From Siphonodentalium dalli (taxonomy: Eukaryota; Mollusca; Scaphopoda; Gadilida; Siphonodentaliidae), in the NCBI GenBank assembly GCA_032622095.1, contig CP136061.1, positions 259,068,077 through 259,132,076 of the forward strand: DNA of 64,000 bases, read 5' to 3'. This document shows positions 35,734-45,675 of the stretch, piece by piece. The number at the start of each line of letters is the position of its first letter. Within the stretch, counting starts at the first letter, position 1. The notes beneath the pieces were generated by a model. The model saw only the letters and a program-made list of their open reading frames with translations, was not told the DNA's origin and made no database searches. Position numbers and translations under genes: made by a program.

Positions 35734-36113
35734 CTACCGTATATATACATGATATAGTCTTTAATGTGACAAGAATGTCACCAGATGTCCATGGAAGTGA
35801 GCAACCATCAATACTTTCTTGTACTATAGAAACGCAGGAACATATAGTGTTTGAGTCGGAGATTCGGCAACACCTACAAATGATGGATTTATGAAACATG
35901 AATGTATTGCTGGTTTAAAACATGACAACCATTCTGCCAATACAGTATATGCCAAAACGTACACTCCCTTATTCGAAGTGTATATTAAATGCATGTATAA
36001 TGTATATTATAAAACGTATTGGCTCTTGTGACATGTGTAGTATACCATTTTTCGTGGGTTATGACTCATGAATGGCACTCGAATATGTTTTGATTTAAAG
36101 ATCTATATATAGA
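35734..36113. other. No gene recognised
   Basis: AT-rich, no repeat or coding signal recognised. Confidence 0.5.
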
Positions 36114-36257
36114 GGATCTCACATGAGTTTCTATTTTATACGGAATTTATCAACCGAGTTCACTAAATTCGATTTGAGCCGAGGTTTACCGAGGCTCAAA
36201 TATAATTTAGAGGACGAGGTTGATAAATTACGTATAAAATAGGACGAGTGTGAGATA
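36114..36257. repeat. Hairpin element family H, copy 1
   Basis: A ~144-bp palindrome: 'ctattttatacggaatttat' and 'caaccgagttc' on the left pair with 'gaggttgataaatt' and 'acgtataaaatag' on the right; the loop is around 'gaggtttaccgag'. A second copy is at 60181-60322. Confidence 0.8.
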
Positions 36258-37489
36258 CCTTTTATCACATGATCAAATAAACCCGAAGCAACGCGAAATA
36301 TTCATCGAAAACAACAATCATAAACTACAGCGATCGCAAGTTACTTGAAGAACGCCGTGACGTCATCGCACGCGCTGTCTATTACCGATAATTATGAAAC
36401 TGCTTTTATGGCCAAATTATGTGATAAATGCATGTATTCAGGGTTCGAGACTTTTCTTACAATCATGAAGGATTGAAGGCGCCATGTTGTTTGAGTTGAT
36501 GTTTTTTTTTTGCATTTCAATGTTTTAAAGGTACACTGAAATATTTTGTAAATTTGACGGTAGCAATATGAATGATGTACATGCGTTGTAAATATTTCAT
36601 GGAATTCACAGCGCTCTTGAATACCAATCGGAAACACACTATATACATGTAGCAACAAACTAATCATTATTAATAGTTAGGCCTAAAAACATACTTGTCT
36701 GTTTCCGATTTCTTGAGCAAAAAAAATCCAGGTATAGGCAGGTAGGAATTTTTTTTTTCAATTCCATCTATAATGCAACATGCATATTCTAAAACAAGAT
36801 ACAAGTTGGTGTTCTCAATACCTTTGTATCCAGTTGCTGAATTTTCTGGCAGAAAACTTGTTTTTGGCCTAACCCAGTCGATCGGCAATTTATTGAATTT
36901 TGAATAAGCCACATGCCAATGTTAATCGGTAACTAAACACTGGCTCATTCTCGTGCACCACCCACGCAGTTGAGACCCCTTGTTATCACACCAGCTAAGA
37001 GTGTAATAGTAACCAGACAAGAGCGCATTGACCATCGTGGATAGTTCTGTTGAAGTTGTTGTAATTCCATCCATGCATGGATCACAATGATCAGCTGTAG
37101 TACGCCACAGACTGCAGGGGTCACACCGTGTCTGGGAACCAGGTCAACGTTATCATTCCGGCTTATCCCGAAGCACGCGTGCTCAATTGTTTATTATCAT
37201 AGTCAACAATTATTAGAGATGTTTATCTCTTCCCGGCAATTAAGTTCCATATCGATTCCAGGGTATAAAATAATATATATATGAATTGAGGACACCTGTT
37301 TGGAAAAGCTGCTATCAATTAATATAAATTTTATTTATAATTTCTTTGTGGGACAGTTGTATGGGCTATTATTAGAACAGAAATCCACGCGAAAACAATA
37401 AATAATAATATTTACATAACTTTAGATTTACCATATACATATACGAAAAACACATTTACATAAAGTGATGTGAAACACTCCGGTAGGGT
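36258..37489. other. No gene recognised
   Basis: AT-rich with scattered A/T homopolymers; minus-strand frames at 36392-36912 show no domain signal. Confidence 0.5.
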
Positions 37490-37638
37490 GATCAAATAGA
37501 AATTGAGACAAATCTTGCTCAAAGATTTCGGCGATGTTATATAGAACGCTACAGTACATTCCCCAGGTTGGCATAGCGCCTGAGTAACTAACGTATCAGT
37601 TTCACGCGCTCGAACAAGTCCATAATATGTCTTTAAGT
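37490..37638. repeat. Dispersed repeat, copy 2
   Basis: Relative of 32664-32775; it runs directly into one 37-bp unit ('ccataatatgtctttaagtt' then 'aaagggatactgc') cut off by the TIR element at 37653. Confidence 0.75.
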
Positions 37639-37652
37639 TAAAGGGATACTGC

Positions 37653-39125
37653 CAGAGGCGTTATTTCGCTAAAATCCGTTTCAGATTCTGGATCCAGATT
37701 ACAGATTGGTCCCCGTACGACTTGGTTCGGCAAAAGAACAGACCACAAATTTGCAGAATCAGTAAACGAACAGACCGTAATCCTAATTTCGTGGTAATCC
37801 GATTTGGATTCGGATTCTGATTACGGACTCAAATGTTCGTAATGTAAACAAACCGAGATTCCGCCACCTTAGAGTTTAAAAACACAATAAAACATAAGAA
37901 TCCGTCTCTTGTGTACAAATTATTGCAGAATATAAACGATCTATATCAAAGAATATTAAATGCGGAGACAAATTTGTTTTATTGAATGTAAACTGGGAGA
38001 ATATTACTGAAATTAGCCAAATAATAACGCTATTGATAGTAACGCTGGGGGAGCACTTCGGTTGATGGCAAATCATTGTTGATTGTCACTTTCATATGTC
38101 CATTTCATAATTCCATCCTTAAAATACCGCCCGAACGCATGTCGATTTCGAATTCGGCGGATACGTCACCATTGACCGAATTCATATGAACCTGCATGGA
38201 TATGTCTTCTGCTGTGTTCGTTATTATAATGTTTCTTCTTATTCAAGAAATAGTAGGATTATCAGATACACGTATGTACTATCATCTAGTCTTAAAGTTA
38301 TAGCAATTTTAACATGTTTTGTTTCGTTAAATGCAGTCGTTTTGCGCAATAGTCTCTGTATAGACAACAGACACATGTTCTAGGGACGTGGCTAGAAGTT
38401 TCCTCAAATTTCCGGCCAACTGCACCCCCCCATATGTTATTACACTGAAAAAATAAATAATTAGTAATGGCAAAGCAACATGACTACCAAAACAAGTTGT
38501 ACATATATACAGATCACTGGACACCCCCTCTCTCGAGTTAGTCATAAGTTTGTATATGTATTTATTTAAAATCGGGTTTGTTTGTTGCGTTTGTTGGCTT
38601 GTACGTATCATTATTTGAAACAGTTAGTCAAAATAATCCTGATTTTCCTCACGTATGAATGACTGCACAGCTTAGCAAATTGTACCAAAGTTCGGGGTGG
38701 GGGTCGAGACACCCAATCAACGCCTGTCGGCACGTCCCCGTTCAACTGACAAGTTCCGTGTGTTCTTCACAACATCTTCGGAATTTGATTCAGGAGGCCT
38801 ATAGCTGTCATGTTTAGATATGCTTGCCATCATCAATAAACACACTTTAACTTGAAAAAAAGATGCGATTAAGTCGGATTGGCAGTAAATTATGTGCCGT
38901 GTATACACACATAGAAGAACAGCATGACTGTCACAACAAACATGCACTTTATAAATATAAGATACAAATGATACTTGTGTCAAATACATGAGCCATGTTT
39001 GACGCTGGGGGAGAGTTTCGGAGACCACGTGGATTTCAAAATCTGACCTAGAATCCGAAATTAGCTCCGCCCCCCGTAATCGGCTTTGGATTCTCAATCC
39101 GGATTTTAGCGAAATTACGGCTCTG
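37653..39125. mobile_element. 1.47-kb TIR element inserted in a minisatellite
   Basis: The left end 'cagaggcgttatttcgct' plus 'aaaatccg' and the right end 'cggattttagcgaaatta' plus 'cggctctg' form 26-bp TIRs with two mismatches. Flanks on both sides are units of the same minisatellite ('ttaaagggatactgc' left, 'ttaaagggagactgcc' right), so the element split the array. Subterminal degenerate copies of the TIR occur ('gattcggattctgattacgg' at about 37810). 'cgctgggggag' appears near both 38043 and 39003. No transposase frame is visible. Starting CAG and ending CTG is compatible with several superfamilies. Confidence 0.75.
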
Positions 39126-39597
39126 TGTATTAAAGGGAGACTGCCTGTGTATTAAAGGGACACTGCCTGTCCATAATATGTCTTTAAGTTAAAGGGAGAC
39201 TGCCGGTGTATTAAAGGGAGACTGCCTGTGTATTAAAGGGACACTGTCTGTCCATAATGTCTGTAAGTTAAAGGGACACTGCCTGTTCATAATATGTCTT
39301 TAAGTTAAAGGGACACTGCCTGCCCATAATATGTCTTTAAGTTAAAGGGACACTGCCTGTCCATAATATGTCTTTAAGTTAAAGGGACACTGCCTGTCCA
39401 TAATATGTCTTTAAGTTAAAGGGACACTGCCTGTCCATAATATGTCTTTAAGTTAAAGGGACACTGCCTGTCCATAATATGTCTTTAAGTTAAAGGGACA
39501 CTGCCTGTGTATTAAAGGGACACTGCCTGTGTATTAAAGGGACACTGCCTGTGTATTAAAGGGGCACTGCCTGTGTATTAAAGGGACACTGCCTGTG
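39126..39597. repeat. Two-type minisatellite (37-bp and 22-bp units)
   Basis: About 8 units containing 'tccataatatgtctttaagt' + 'taaagggacactgcctg' are flanked on both sides by shorter units 'tgtattaaagggacactgcc'. All share 'aaagggacactgcctg'. The long unit is the tail of the dispersed repeat at 37490-37638 and 32664-32775. Confidence 0.95.
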
Positions 39598-39822
39598 TCT
39601 AAATTTCCAGTATTTGAGCGATTTGTTTAACTGAAGTAACAACAAGAACATTAACAATACGCCATCAGAACAAATCAACTTTCAATTTGACCTGAATACG
39701 ATACAAGACTCTGTCTGGAGTTTGAGTACGATATTCGAATCATTCAATGATACCAATTGACAGATGAAATAAAAAAAACAGAATGCATAATTCTAATTTG
39801 CGCGCAAATAAACATGCATTAA

Positions 39823-40215
39823 CCCTTTACCCAACAAAACGGCCAAAACCGGCCAAATAAAGCTTCAACAGCCTAAAATATCTTCGGTCTGTCTCAATAG
39901 AACCATACACATATGGATATCATTGGAACCGGCTCCTTGACCACATTGTGATAGTTACAGTTATGCCCTGTGCCAATGCATTCTCTTATATATGCAAGTC
40001 GACCATAGGTCGCCTCGCATATATAAGAGAATGCATTGGCCTAAAGAAAATCTTTTTTTAACACTTTTTTACCATTTTTTCTTACATTCTTTAACAATTT
40101 TATAATTTTTAATGTGTTAAGCCAATGCATTCTCTTATATATGCGAGGCGACCTATGGTCGACTCGCATATATAAGAGAATGCAATGGCACAGGGCCCTT
40201 CTGTTGGGTAAAGGG
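39823..40215. mobile_element. piggyBac-like MITE holding a double-hairpin core
   Basis: The ends 'ccctttacccaacaaaac' and 'ctgttgggtaaaggg' are flanked by TTAA on both sides (39819-39822 and 40216-40219). TTAA target duplication with CCC...GGG termini is the hallmark of piggyBac elements. Inside are two copies of the family P 69-bp palindromic module (39972-40040 and 40121-40189) bounded by 'ccctgtgcc' and 'ggcacaggg', as in copies a and b, but with a shorter spacer and different outer sequence. Confidence 0.85.
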
Positions 40216-40219
40216 TTAA

Positions 40220-41158
40220 AGTTCACAGAAACAATAACAGACGACAGCTATAGATAGCAATTTTCATTTACTAACTTATATCAACTTCGAGACGAAAATC
40301 TGTTATTAAAATGTACTTTTATATAGTAAGTAATGTTGTTACATGATTTTCGCGCACCAGCCGCCCGATTCACAAAGTAATATGCATGACCTTTCTGTGC
40401 CACTTCGTATAATCTCGCTTTTGTTGCTTTCGTAGCGCCAAATTCCAATTGAAGGAATTAATGTCACCATTTAGTGATACAATAAAACACAAATAAAATT
40501 AAATATATCTACATACGAGATCTCGAGAAGCGAGATTAGGAATTGGTCCCAATATACTTTCTTTAGAAACCGGAATAAAATGACAAACTTGAAAGTCGTG
40601 TACATGTACTATATACCGGTATAATTATATTGGCGCAGACCTCCTTATGGGTATATCAACAGATGAAATTTACAGGTATGTTGACCATTCGTGATCCAAA
40701 CAACTGTTTGTGGAACACAAAGACATGTTGGCAGAACCTACTATCAGATACCAAACCTCCTTGGGCAAGGGCGTTTACAGTTTATAGCCCTGTCAGAATT
40801 AGAACTATGTGTGCGGTGCATGGGTGCAATCTGCATTGCGTTGTTCAAGGTGGCATGTACTAAGAAAGTACCGAGAAAACAGAGTGACATTCTTTTATCG
40901 ACGGTAATCCGATCTTGACTAATACGCAGCAGGTCTTTATGCATTAATGTTATCGTCTCTGGTTTTATGTTTGTGATGGCTGTGGCAGAAAAATATAAGC
41001 CGATCCATCTTTCGCCAATTTATGTCCCCAGCCTGTCGTATACACGATGTCGGCGAGTGCTTTTGGATACCCCGACTGTCGCGTTGACGCCGCCGCTATC
41101 ATGTTTTAAATATATCGATATGCATGTTGACTCGCAGTCTTATGACTATAATGTGTAG
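40220..41158. other. No gene recognised
   Basis: Overlapping 60-77-codon frames around 40630-40944 have no supporting motif or splice sites. Confidence 0.45.
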
Positions 41159-41370
41159 GGTTTCTACACAAAATATGTAGCCCTGCAACGCAATCATTAT
41201 TCATTTTTGATCTTAAACAATTTTGTGTAGTATATGTGTAGTTTCATATACGTACACAAATTGTGTCAAAATTTTTACACAATAACTGGGTAAATTTCTA
41301 CACATTTACCACAACTGTGTGCATAAAATCAACATATATTCCTACACATTTTGTGTAGATTCTCACACAC
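41159..41370. repeat. Foldback-like relative of MITE family C
   Basis: 'tttctacacaaaatatgtag' at the left and 'cctacacattttgtgtagat' at the right are inverted. The inside repeats 'tacacaa'/'ttgtgta' words and shares 'gatcttaaacaattttgtgt' with 6260-6780. Boundaries uncertain. Confidence 0.45.
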
Positions 41371-41877
41371 AAATATATAGTATAGACAAGAAACGAAAGT
41401 TCTGTATTCCGAGCTGTGGGTATATTATTAATGATATCTGGATATTTAAATATTAAAACTTTCATGGCGAACAATGGTATGTAGTATTTTGATCTGTACT
41501 GTGTGAGTTTTTGTTTTAAATTAACAAACCAGGGTCGTGGCCGTGGCGTGATTGCATAATATTAGTATTATTAAAAGAATCATAACAAGAGACTAAGGAC
41601 AGTAATCGCCATGAAAGTTTTATAAATAACAAATAAATCCTCATATAGTATTAATACTATATCCACAGGTCGGAATGCTGAACTTACAGTCCGTGTCTAC
41701 GATCTCTGTAGATTGCATTTCGAAGACAGTTCTCAAGCAATATGGCCGTCATGTATATAGCAGACGATATGAAGCTTAAAGTACCGCAATGCACATATAA
41801 CAAGATATACACAATATGTGTAAAACTACATATTGATGTGTGTATTAATCGGGTTTATTTCCATATATATAGAGTTT

Positions 41878-42160
41878 TGAATTATTCATGAATTCCATAT
41901 ATGGAAATGCTACTCCAGAACATTGACGATGAATCTATGAAACCGCGAAACATTTCTGGATGAATCCAATATGGCCGCGACTCAGTGGTCTCGCTTATTT
42001 TTGAGTTTCGTCTGCCCGCTGCATGGTGTGTCGTCTGCCCGCTGGTGCGTCGTCTGCTCGCTAGTGTGTCGTCTGCCCGCTGGTGTGTCGTCTGCCCACC
42101 GGAGTGTCGTCTGCCCGCTTTTGTCGTTCGGTGTTGTTTGGACTGAACCAGCATTAATCG
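41878..42160. repeat. Segmental repeat with 19-bp tandem array, copy 1
   Basis: 'tctatgaaaccgcgaa', 'catttctggatga' and 'gtgttgtttggactgaacca' are shared in order with 44400-44755. Between them lie six copies of 'tggtgtgtcgtctgcccgc' (about 42005-42125), against three in the other segment. The frames through it are repeat translations. Confidence 0.8.
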
Positions 42161-42297
42161 GGTGTAATAGTTTCTACACATTAGTTATAAGAGTGCGAGT
42201 CGGTGTCACTTTCATCTGTTATCAGGAATTAACTTCCGCTGTCCTCTTATATATACATATATGTATAACTCTCATCAACATGGTGCTACCCATGTAT

Positions 42298-42363
42298 AGT
42301 CTCTTTTAAAAGCCGGCGGAAATTTTAATCTGTTAGGATTTCCGTTGGCTTTTCAGAGAGACT
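42298..42363. repeat. Small hairpin
   Basis: 'agtctcttttaaaagccggc' pairs with 'gttggcttttcagagagact' around an AT-rich loop. Confidence 0.7.
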
Positions 42364-42430
42364 GGACACGTGACACGTGTTACCAAATCCTGTTATATAC
42401 ACAGAAGGACTATGTAAATGCAGTATATAT

Positions 42431-42958
42431 TAGGGCCCTGCGAATCGATTAGATTCTATGTTATTCGGAATCTTTCATCTGATTCGATTCGATTCGAAAT
42501 CGGCTGTCCTGATTCAAATTGTATCGAATCATTGGCACCAGTTGCATTCTCAATGGACACCTTTGCTTTTTCGCGAAGATATGTTATGATAGATCATGAT
42601 ACCAACAAAAGACCACATACACAAACACTGGTGTAGACTGAGCTATACTATAATATAGACCACCGAAGCATTTCACGACTGATGTAACTGATCTAGCAAA
42701 ATTTCATATAGTTGTCGAACTTCAGCTGCGTGAATGTGATTGCTTACTGACTTCATTATTTCATTATTTTATAGCAGAGATGGACACAATCATGATAAAT
42801 TGGTTAAATGCGAATTTGATCCATTTGTGTATAATATTTACATTATATACCGACCATCACTTATCGTCGTTACCAAGTGAGAACACTGATACCGGTACGC
42901 GCGGCCACTCAATCCAGTGCATGATCCGAAATGAAAATGCCCGATTCGCAGGGCCCTA
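42431..42958. mobile_element. hAT-like MITE, 528 bp
   Basis: TIRs 'tagggccctgcgaatcg' and 'cgattcgcagggcccta' (17 bp, perfect) are flanked by 'cagtatatat' on both sides (42421-42430 and 42959-42968). An 8-bp duplication is the hAT rule; two more matching bases here come from the AT repeat. Sub-terminal 'gattcgattcgattcgaaat' is typical of such MITEs. No transposase. Confidence 0.85.
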
Positions 42959-43112
42959 CAGTATATATATGCTGTGTTACATGTTTCCGACCCTGCGTGC
43001 GGATGTTTGTCCGTCCTAGCAGATATATCAGCCATAGGTTATCTGATTTCGATGAAAGTAGATTTTTCGTTCACCCAAGCTGATATCTCAGCCATATATG
43101 TTTATCGGATCT

Positions 43113-43426
43113 CGATTGACTGATTGGGGTTTAATGTTGCTTTCAACAACTTAGGCCATATATATCACGACATTGCCAGTTTAGTGGTGGAGGAAATCCG
43201 CACATTTATAGGGCTAATCTAACAGTGATTTAAATGACTGATAAACTGGTCGACCCCTTGCGGCAAACCACCGGCCATCGGCGAGTAACTGGGAACTCCA
43301 CCAAATAACGATTTCGAGTTACAAAGTCCAGGATGGAAACATGCGGATTTGAACCCTTATCGTCAGAGCTGGAGGGCGAAATGAATTGGAATTGTACCCC
43401 TAACCGATTGAGCCACCGAGGTCCCC
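43113..43426 (-). mobile_element. tRNA-derived SINE
   Basis: On the minus strand the element starts 'ggggacctcggtggctcaat'. A box-like 'tggctcaatcggtta' maps to 43401-43415 and B box 'ggttcaaatcc' to 43345-43355, the spacing of a tRNA polymerase III promoter. A body of about 200 bp follows, with the 3' end 'gttgaaagcaacattaaacc' and a short 'caatcagtcaatc' tail. The tail pattern is common in mollusc SINEs. The tRNA head also looks too degenerate to be a functional tRNA. Confidence 0.75.
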
Positions 43427-43926
43427 ATCGGATCGCGATGAAGGTGGGCTTTGATAGAAGTTCCCAACGACGGTGCTTGTATTTTCTATTCCGGTTTTCA
43501 TCTTAAATAGAACTTGCCAGTACACGATATCGTGCGTCATCGAGTCCCCAAACACATCCGCGGAAGAGTCATCAGCGAAAATAATGGGTCAATAAGTGTA
43601 CTTATATTATAGACTCGCGCACGGCATTCCACATTAATCGTATTTGTGTAACTTGATCTGATTATGCCGTTGTTTTGTCTATTGAGCCATGTGGTCCTTT
43701 TGTAATAAATACCATAAAACACTTTGGGTTGGTGTAACTTTTATGCCATGGAACTTTAATGTATTGGTTGCATAATATCATATATGACAGGTATCGCATA
43801 TTATTCCAAAGTGACCTCTTCTGAAGGATATATTGCGCATAGAAAACTGTAAACAACAGATAACAAACAATATCGCCGTATATATACGCCATGTCACTAA
43901 CTCGCGGCCATATTGTGGATTCGGGC

Positions 43927-44475
43927 CCGGTTCCGTGGTTTTAGTGCTACAGGAATCAGGGAGCTAAATGTGATCCAGAGTCGGGGAGCGAGTGCACCGT
44001 GGAATGCTAGAGGTGAAGGTAACTGAATAGTGACCTTCACCTGATACATGTGACACGTTATTAAAGGATGAAATCTTGTTTATTTGATTTTAACATCATA
44101 TCTAAATAATTTAAACTGGTGAATTATAATGGGGGAATGGGTTTTTGTGAGTGGGAAATTTAGTTAACTGGGTTTTTCCAGATAAAATTTGGCTGTGGGA
44201 TAGCCCTGTCATAGACTTGGGGATTTATTTTTAAAAGTAAACACATGACCTATGATTTTTCTTGCATTTCGTGATCAACTGGTGTCAATCTAGCTGGCTA
44301 AATATCACTGGAGTGGCCTGCAGGCTTAAATTCGGCTGAAACGTTAACACTGTTGTCTATGTGAAACCATTTAGTTCAGTGATTCCTATAGGTCAAAGTG
44401 CTGGAGTAGCATTTCCATATATGGAGTTTTGAATTATTCTTGACATTGACGTGTAGCACTAAAACCACGGAACCG
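43927..44475. mobile_element. TIR element, ~549 bp
   Basis: 'ccggttccgtggttttagtg' + 'ctac' at 43927-43950 is the exact complement of 44452-44475 (24 bp). A small hairpin 'gaggtgaagg'...'ccttcacctg' lies inside (44011-44042). Its right end interrupts the segmental repeat 44400-44755 relative to the copy at 41878. No coding frame. Confidence 0.7.
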
Positions 44476-44755
44476 GGGCTGGATTAAGTCTATGAAACCA
44501 CGAAGCATTTCTGGATGAAACCAATACGGTCGCAACTCAGTAGTCACACTTATTGACAATTGTTGAGTTTCTATTTCCAATCAGAGCAGCATGCAAATGT
44601 TTCAATCTACGTGTGTCCATATTGAGCAAACCTATGACAGGTCTTCGTCAGGCAGCGCCATCGTCGCATGGTGTGTCGTCTGCCCACTGGTGTGTCGTCT
44701 GCCCGCTGGCGTGTCGTTTGGTGTTGTTTGGACTGAACCAACATTAACCCTATCT
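44400..44755. repeat. Segmental repeat with 19-bp tandem array, copy 2
   Basis: Partner of 41878-42160, carrying three 19-bp units (about 44668-44725) and an insertion of ~100 bp before them. Confidence 0.75.
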
Positions 44756-44903
44756 TTTCTGAATGGATTCTCCCATTCAGTTATAAAAGTATATACATTC
44801 GAATGGTATATTATTCATTCTGTTCAGATTTTCATGAAATTAAGCAGATGACAGACAGACGAACAGCTGATGGGAGTGCGGAAGATATTCTATTCATGAG
44901 TGG

Positions 44904-44991
44904 AAATGTTTAGATAATAAGTTCCACTAGTGACCATTTGTTGAACTTATTATCTGAACATTAATCCTGAGGGAACTACTCGTCAATGAGT
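44904..44991. repeat. Hairpin-family member
   Basis: 'aaatgtttagataataagtt' pairs with 'aacttattatctgaacatt'; followed by 'actactcgtcaatgagta' as at 27096-27122. Confidence 0.75.
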
Positions 44992-45093
44992 AATTATTAA
45001 GAAAGGGTTAATTCGACATTTGAAATCCTCAAAATATTATGACATGCATGATGCGAAAAGATGCACAATATATTACAAAGCGTGGAGTTAACT

Positions 45094-45270
45094 CCTTAAC
45101 CACAGCAGAATTATGGGTAATTTTTCAGGATTTAATCGGAAATATGGCTTGTTGCCATTCATCAGTGAGAGCTTTCCGATGAATGGCAACAAGCCATATT
45201 TCGACAAAATCCTGAAAAATTACCCATAATTCTGCTGTGGTTAGGGGGTCGATTATTTAGGGCATTACTG
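45094..45270. mobile_element. Mariner-like hairpin MITE family M, copy 1 (left-truncated)
   Basis: The arms 'ttaaccacagcagaattatg' / 'cataattctgctgtggtta' continue through 'atggcttgttgccattcatc' with very few mismatches and a ~20-bp loop. The right end 'gcattactg|ta' is intact; the matching left end is missing. It lies about 110 bp upstream of the first coding exon. Confidence 0.8.
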
Positions 45271-45378
45271 TATGTGGGTGTATGCACAGGTATATATATA
45301 CTGGTAATTCAGTCTATTAATTAATACACTGCAGCCTTTGGAATAAGCCGTTTAATGTTTGTTTAATTTTATTTTCAG

Positions 45379-45675
45379 AAATGATGATTTGTCATGATGA
45401 AACCTAGACTATGTCGGATAAATTACCACACAATCCGGGAGATATTCCTCCTTGTGATGTTCGTGGCTGGACTTTCCTCCCTCGTGTCCTATCAGCTCAT
45501 CCGTAACCTTCCGTCCATGCGACAGACCAAGGAGCTAACCATTCATGTCAACGGTGAATTCCAGGTGCGTGATGTGAATCACCGACGTGCTGGTCGCTCG
45601 CAAGGGGATGTCTTGGGAGGCAGGGGTGAACTACCGGACATCAAAGTGGACAGAATATTTGACAAGCTGAAAAAG
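45379..45675 (+). CDS. First coding exon, type II membrane protein
   Basis: The acceptor 'ttttattttcag' ends at 45378, so a non-coding upstream exon probably exists. Translation starts at ATG 45394; two ATGs are in tandem, and an out-of-frame ATG at 45381 opens a short upstream frame ending in TAG. 94 codons follow to the donor AAG|GTGGGT at 45676, phase 0. Residues about 16-37 are hydrophobic (FLLVMFVAGLSSLVSYQLI) after a short basic cytoplasmic tail, i.e. a signal anchor as in Golgi enzymes. The luminal stem is polar and basic. Codon composition is clearly richer in G/C than the surroundings. I do not recognise the protein; a Golgi glycosyltransferase, sulfotransferase or kinase-like protein is an inference from topology only. 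Confidence 0.75.

Noticed and set aside
43345-43426. Functional tRNA gene on the minus strand
   Set aside because: A and B boxes exist, but the arms do not form a clean cloverleaf and a SINE body follows.
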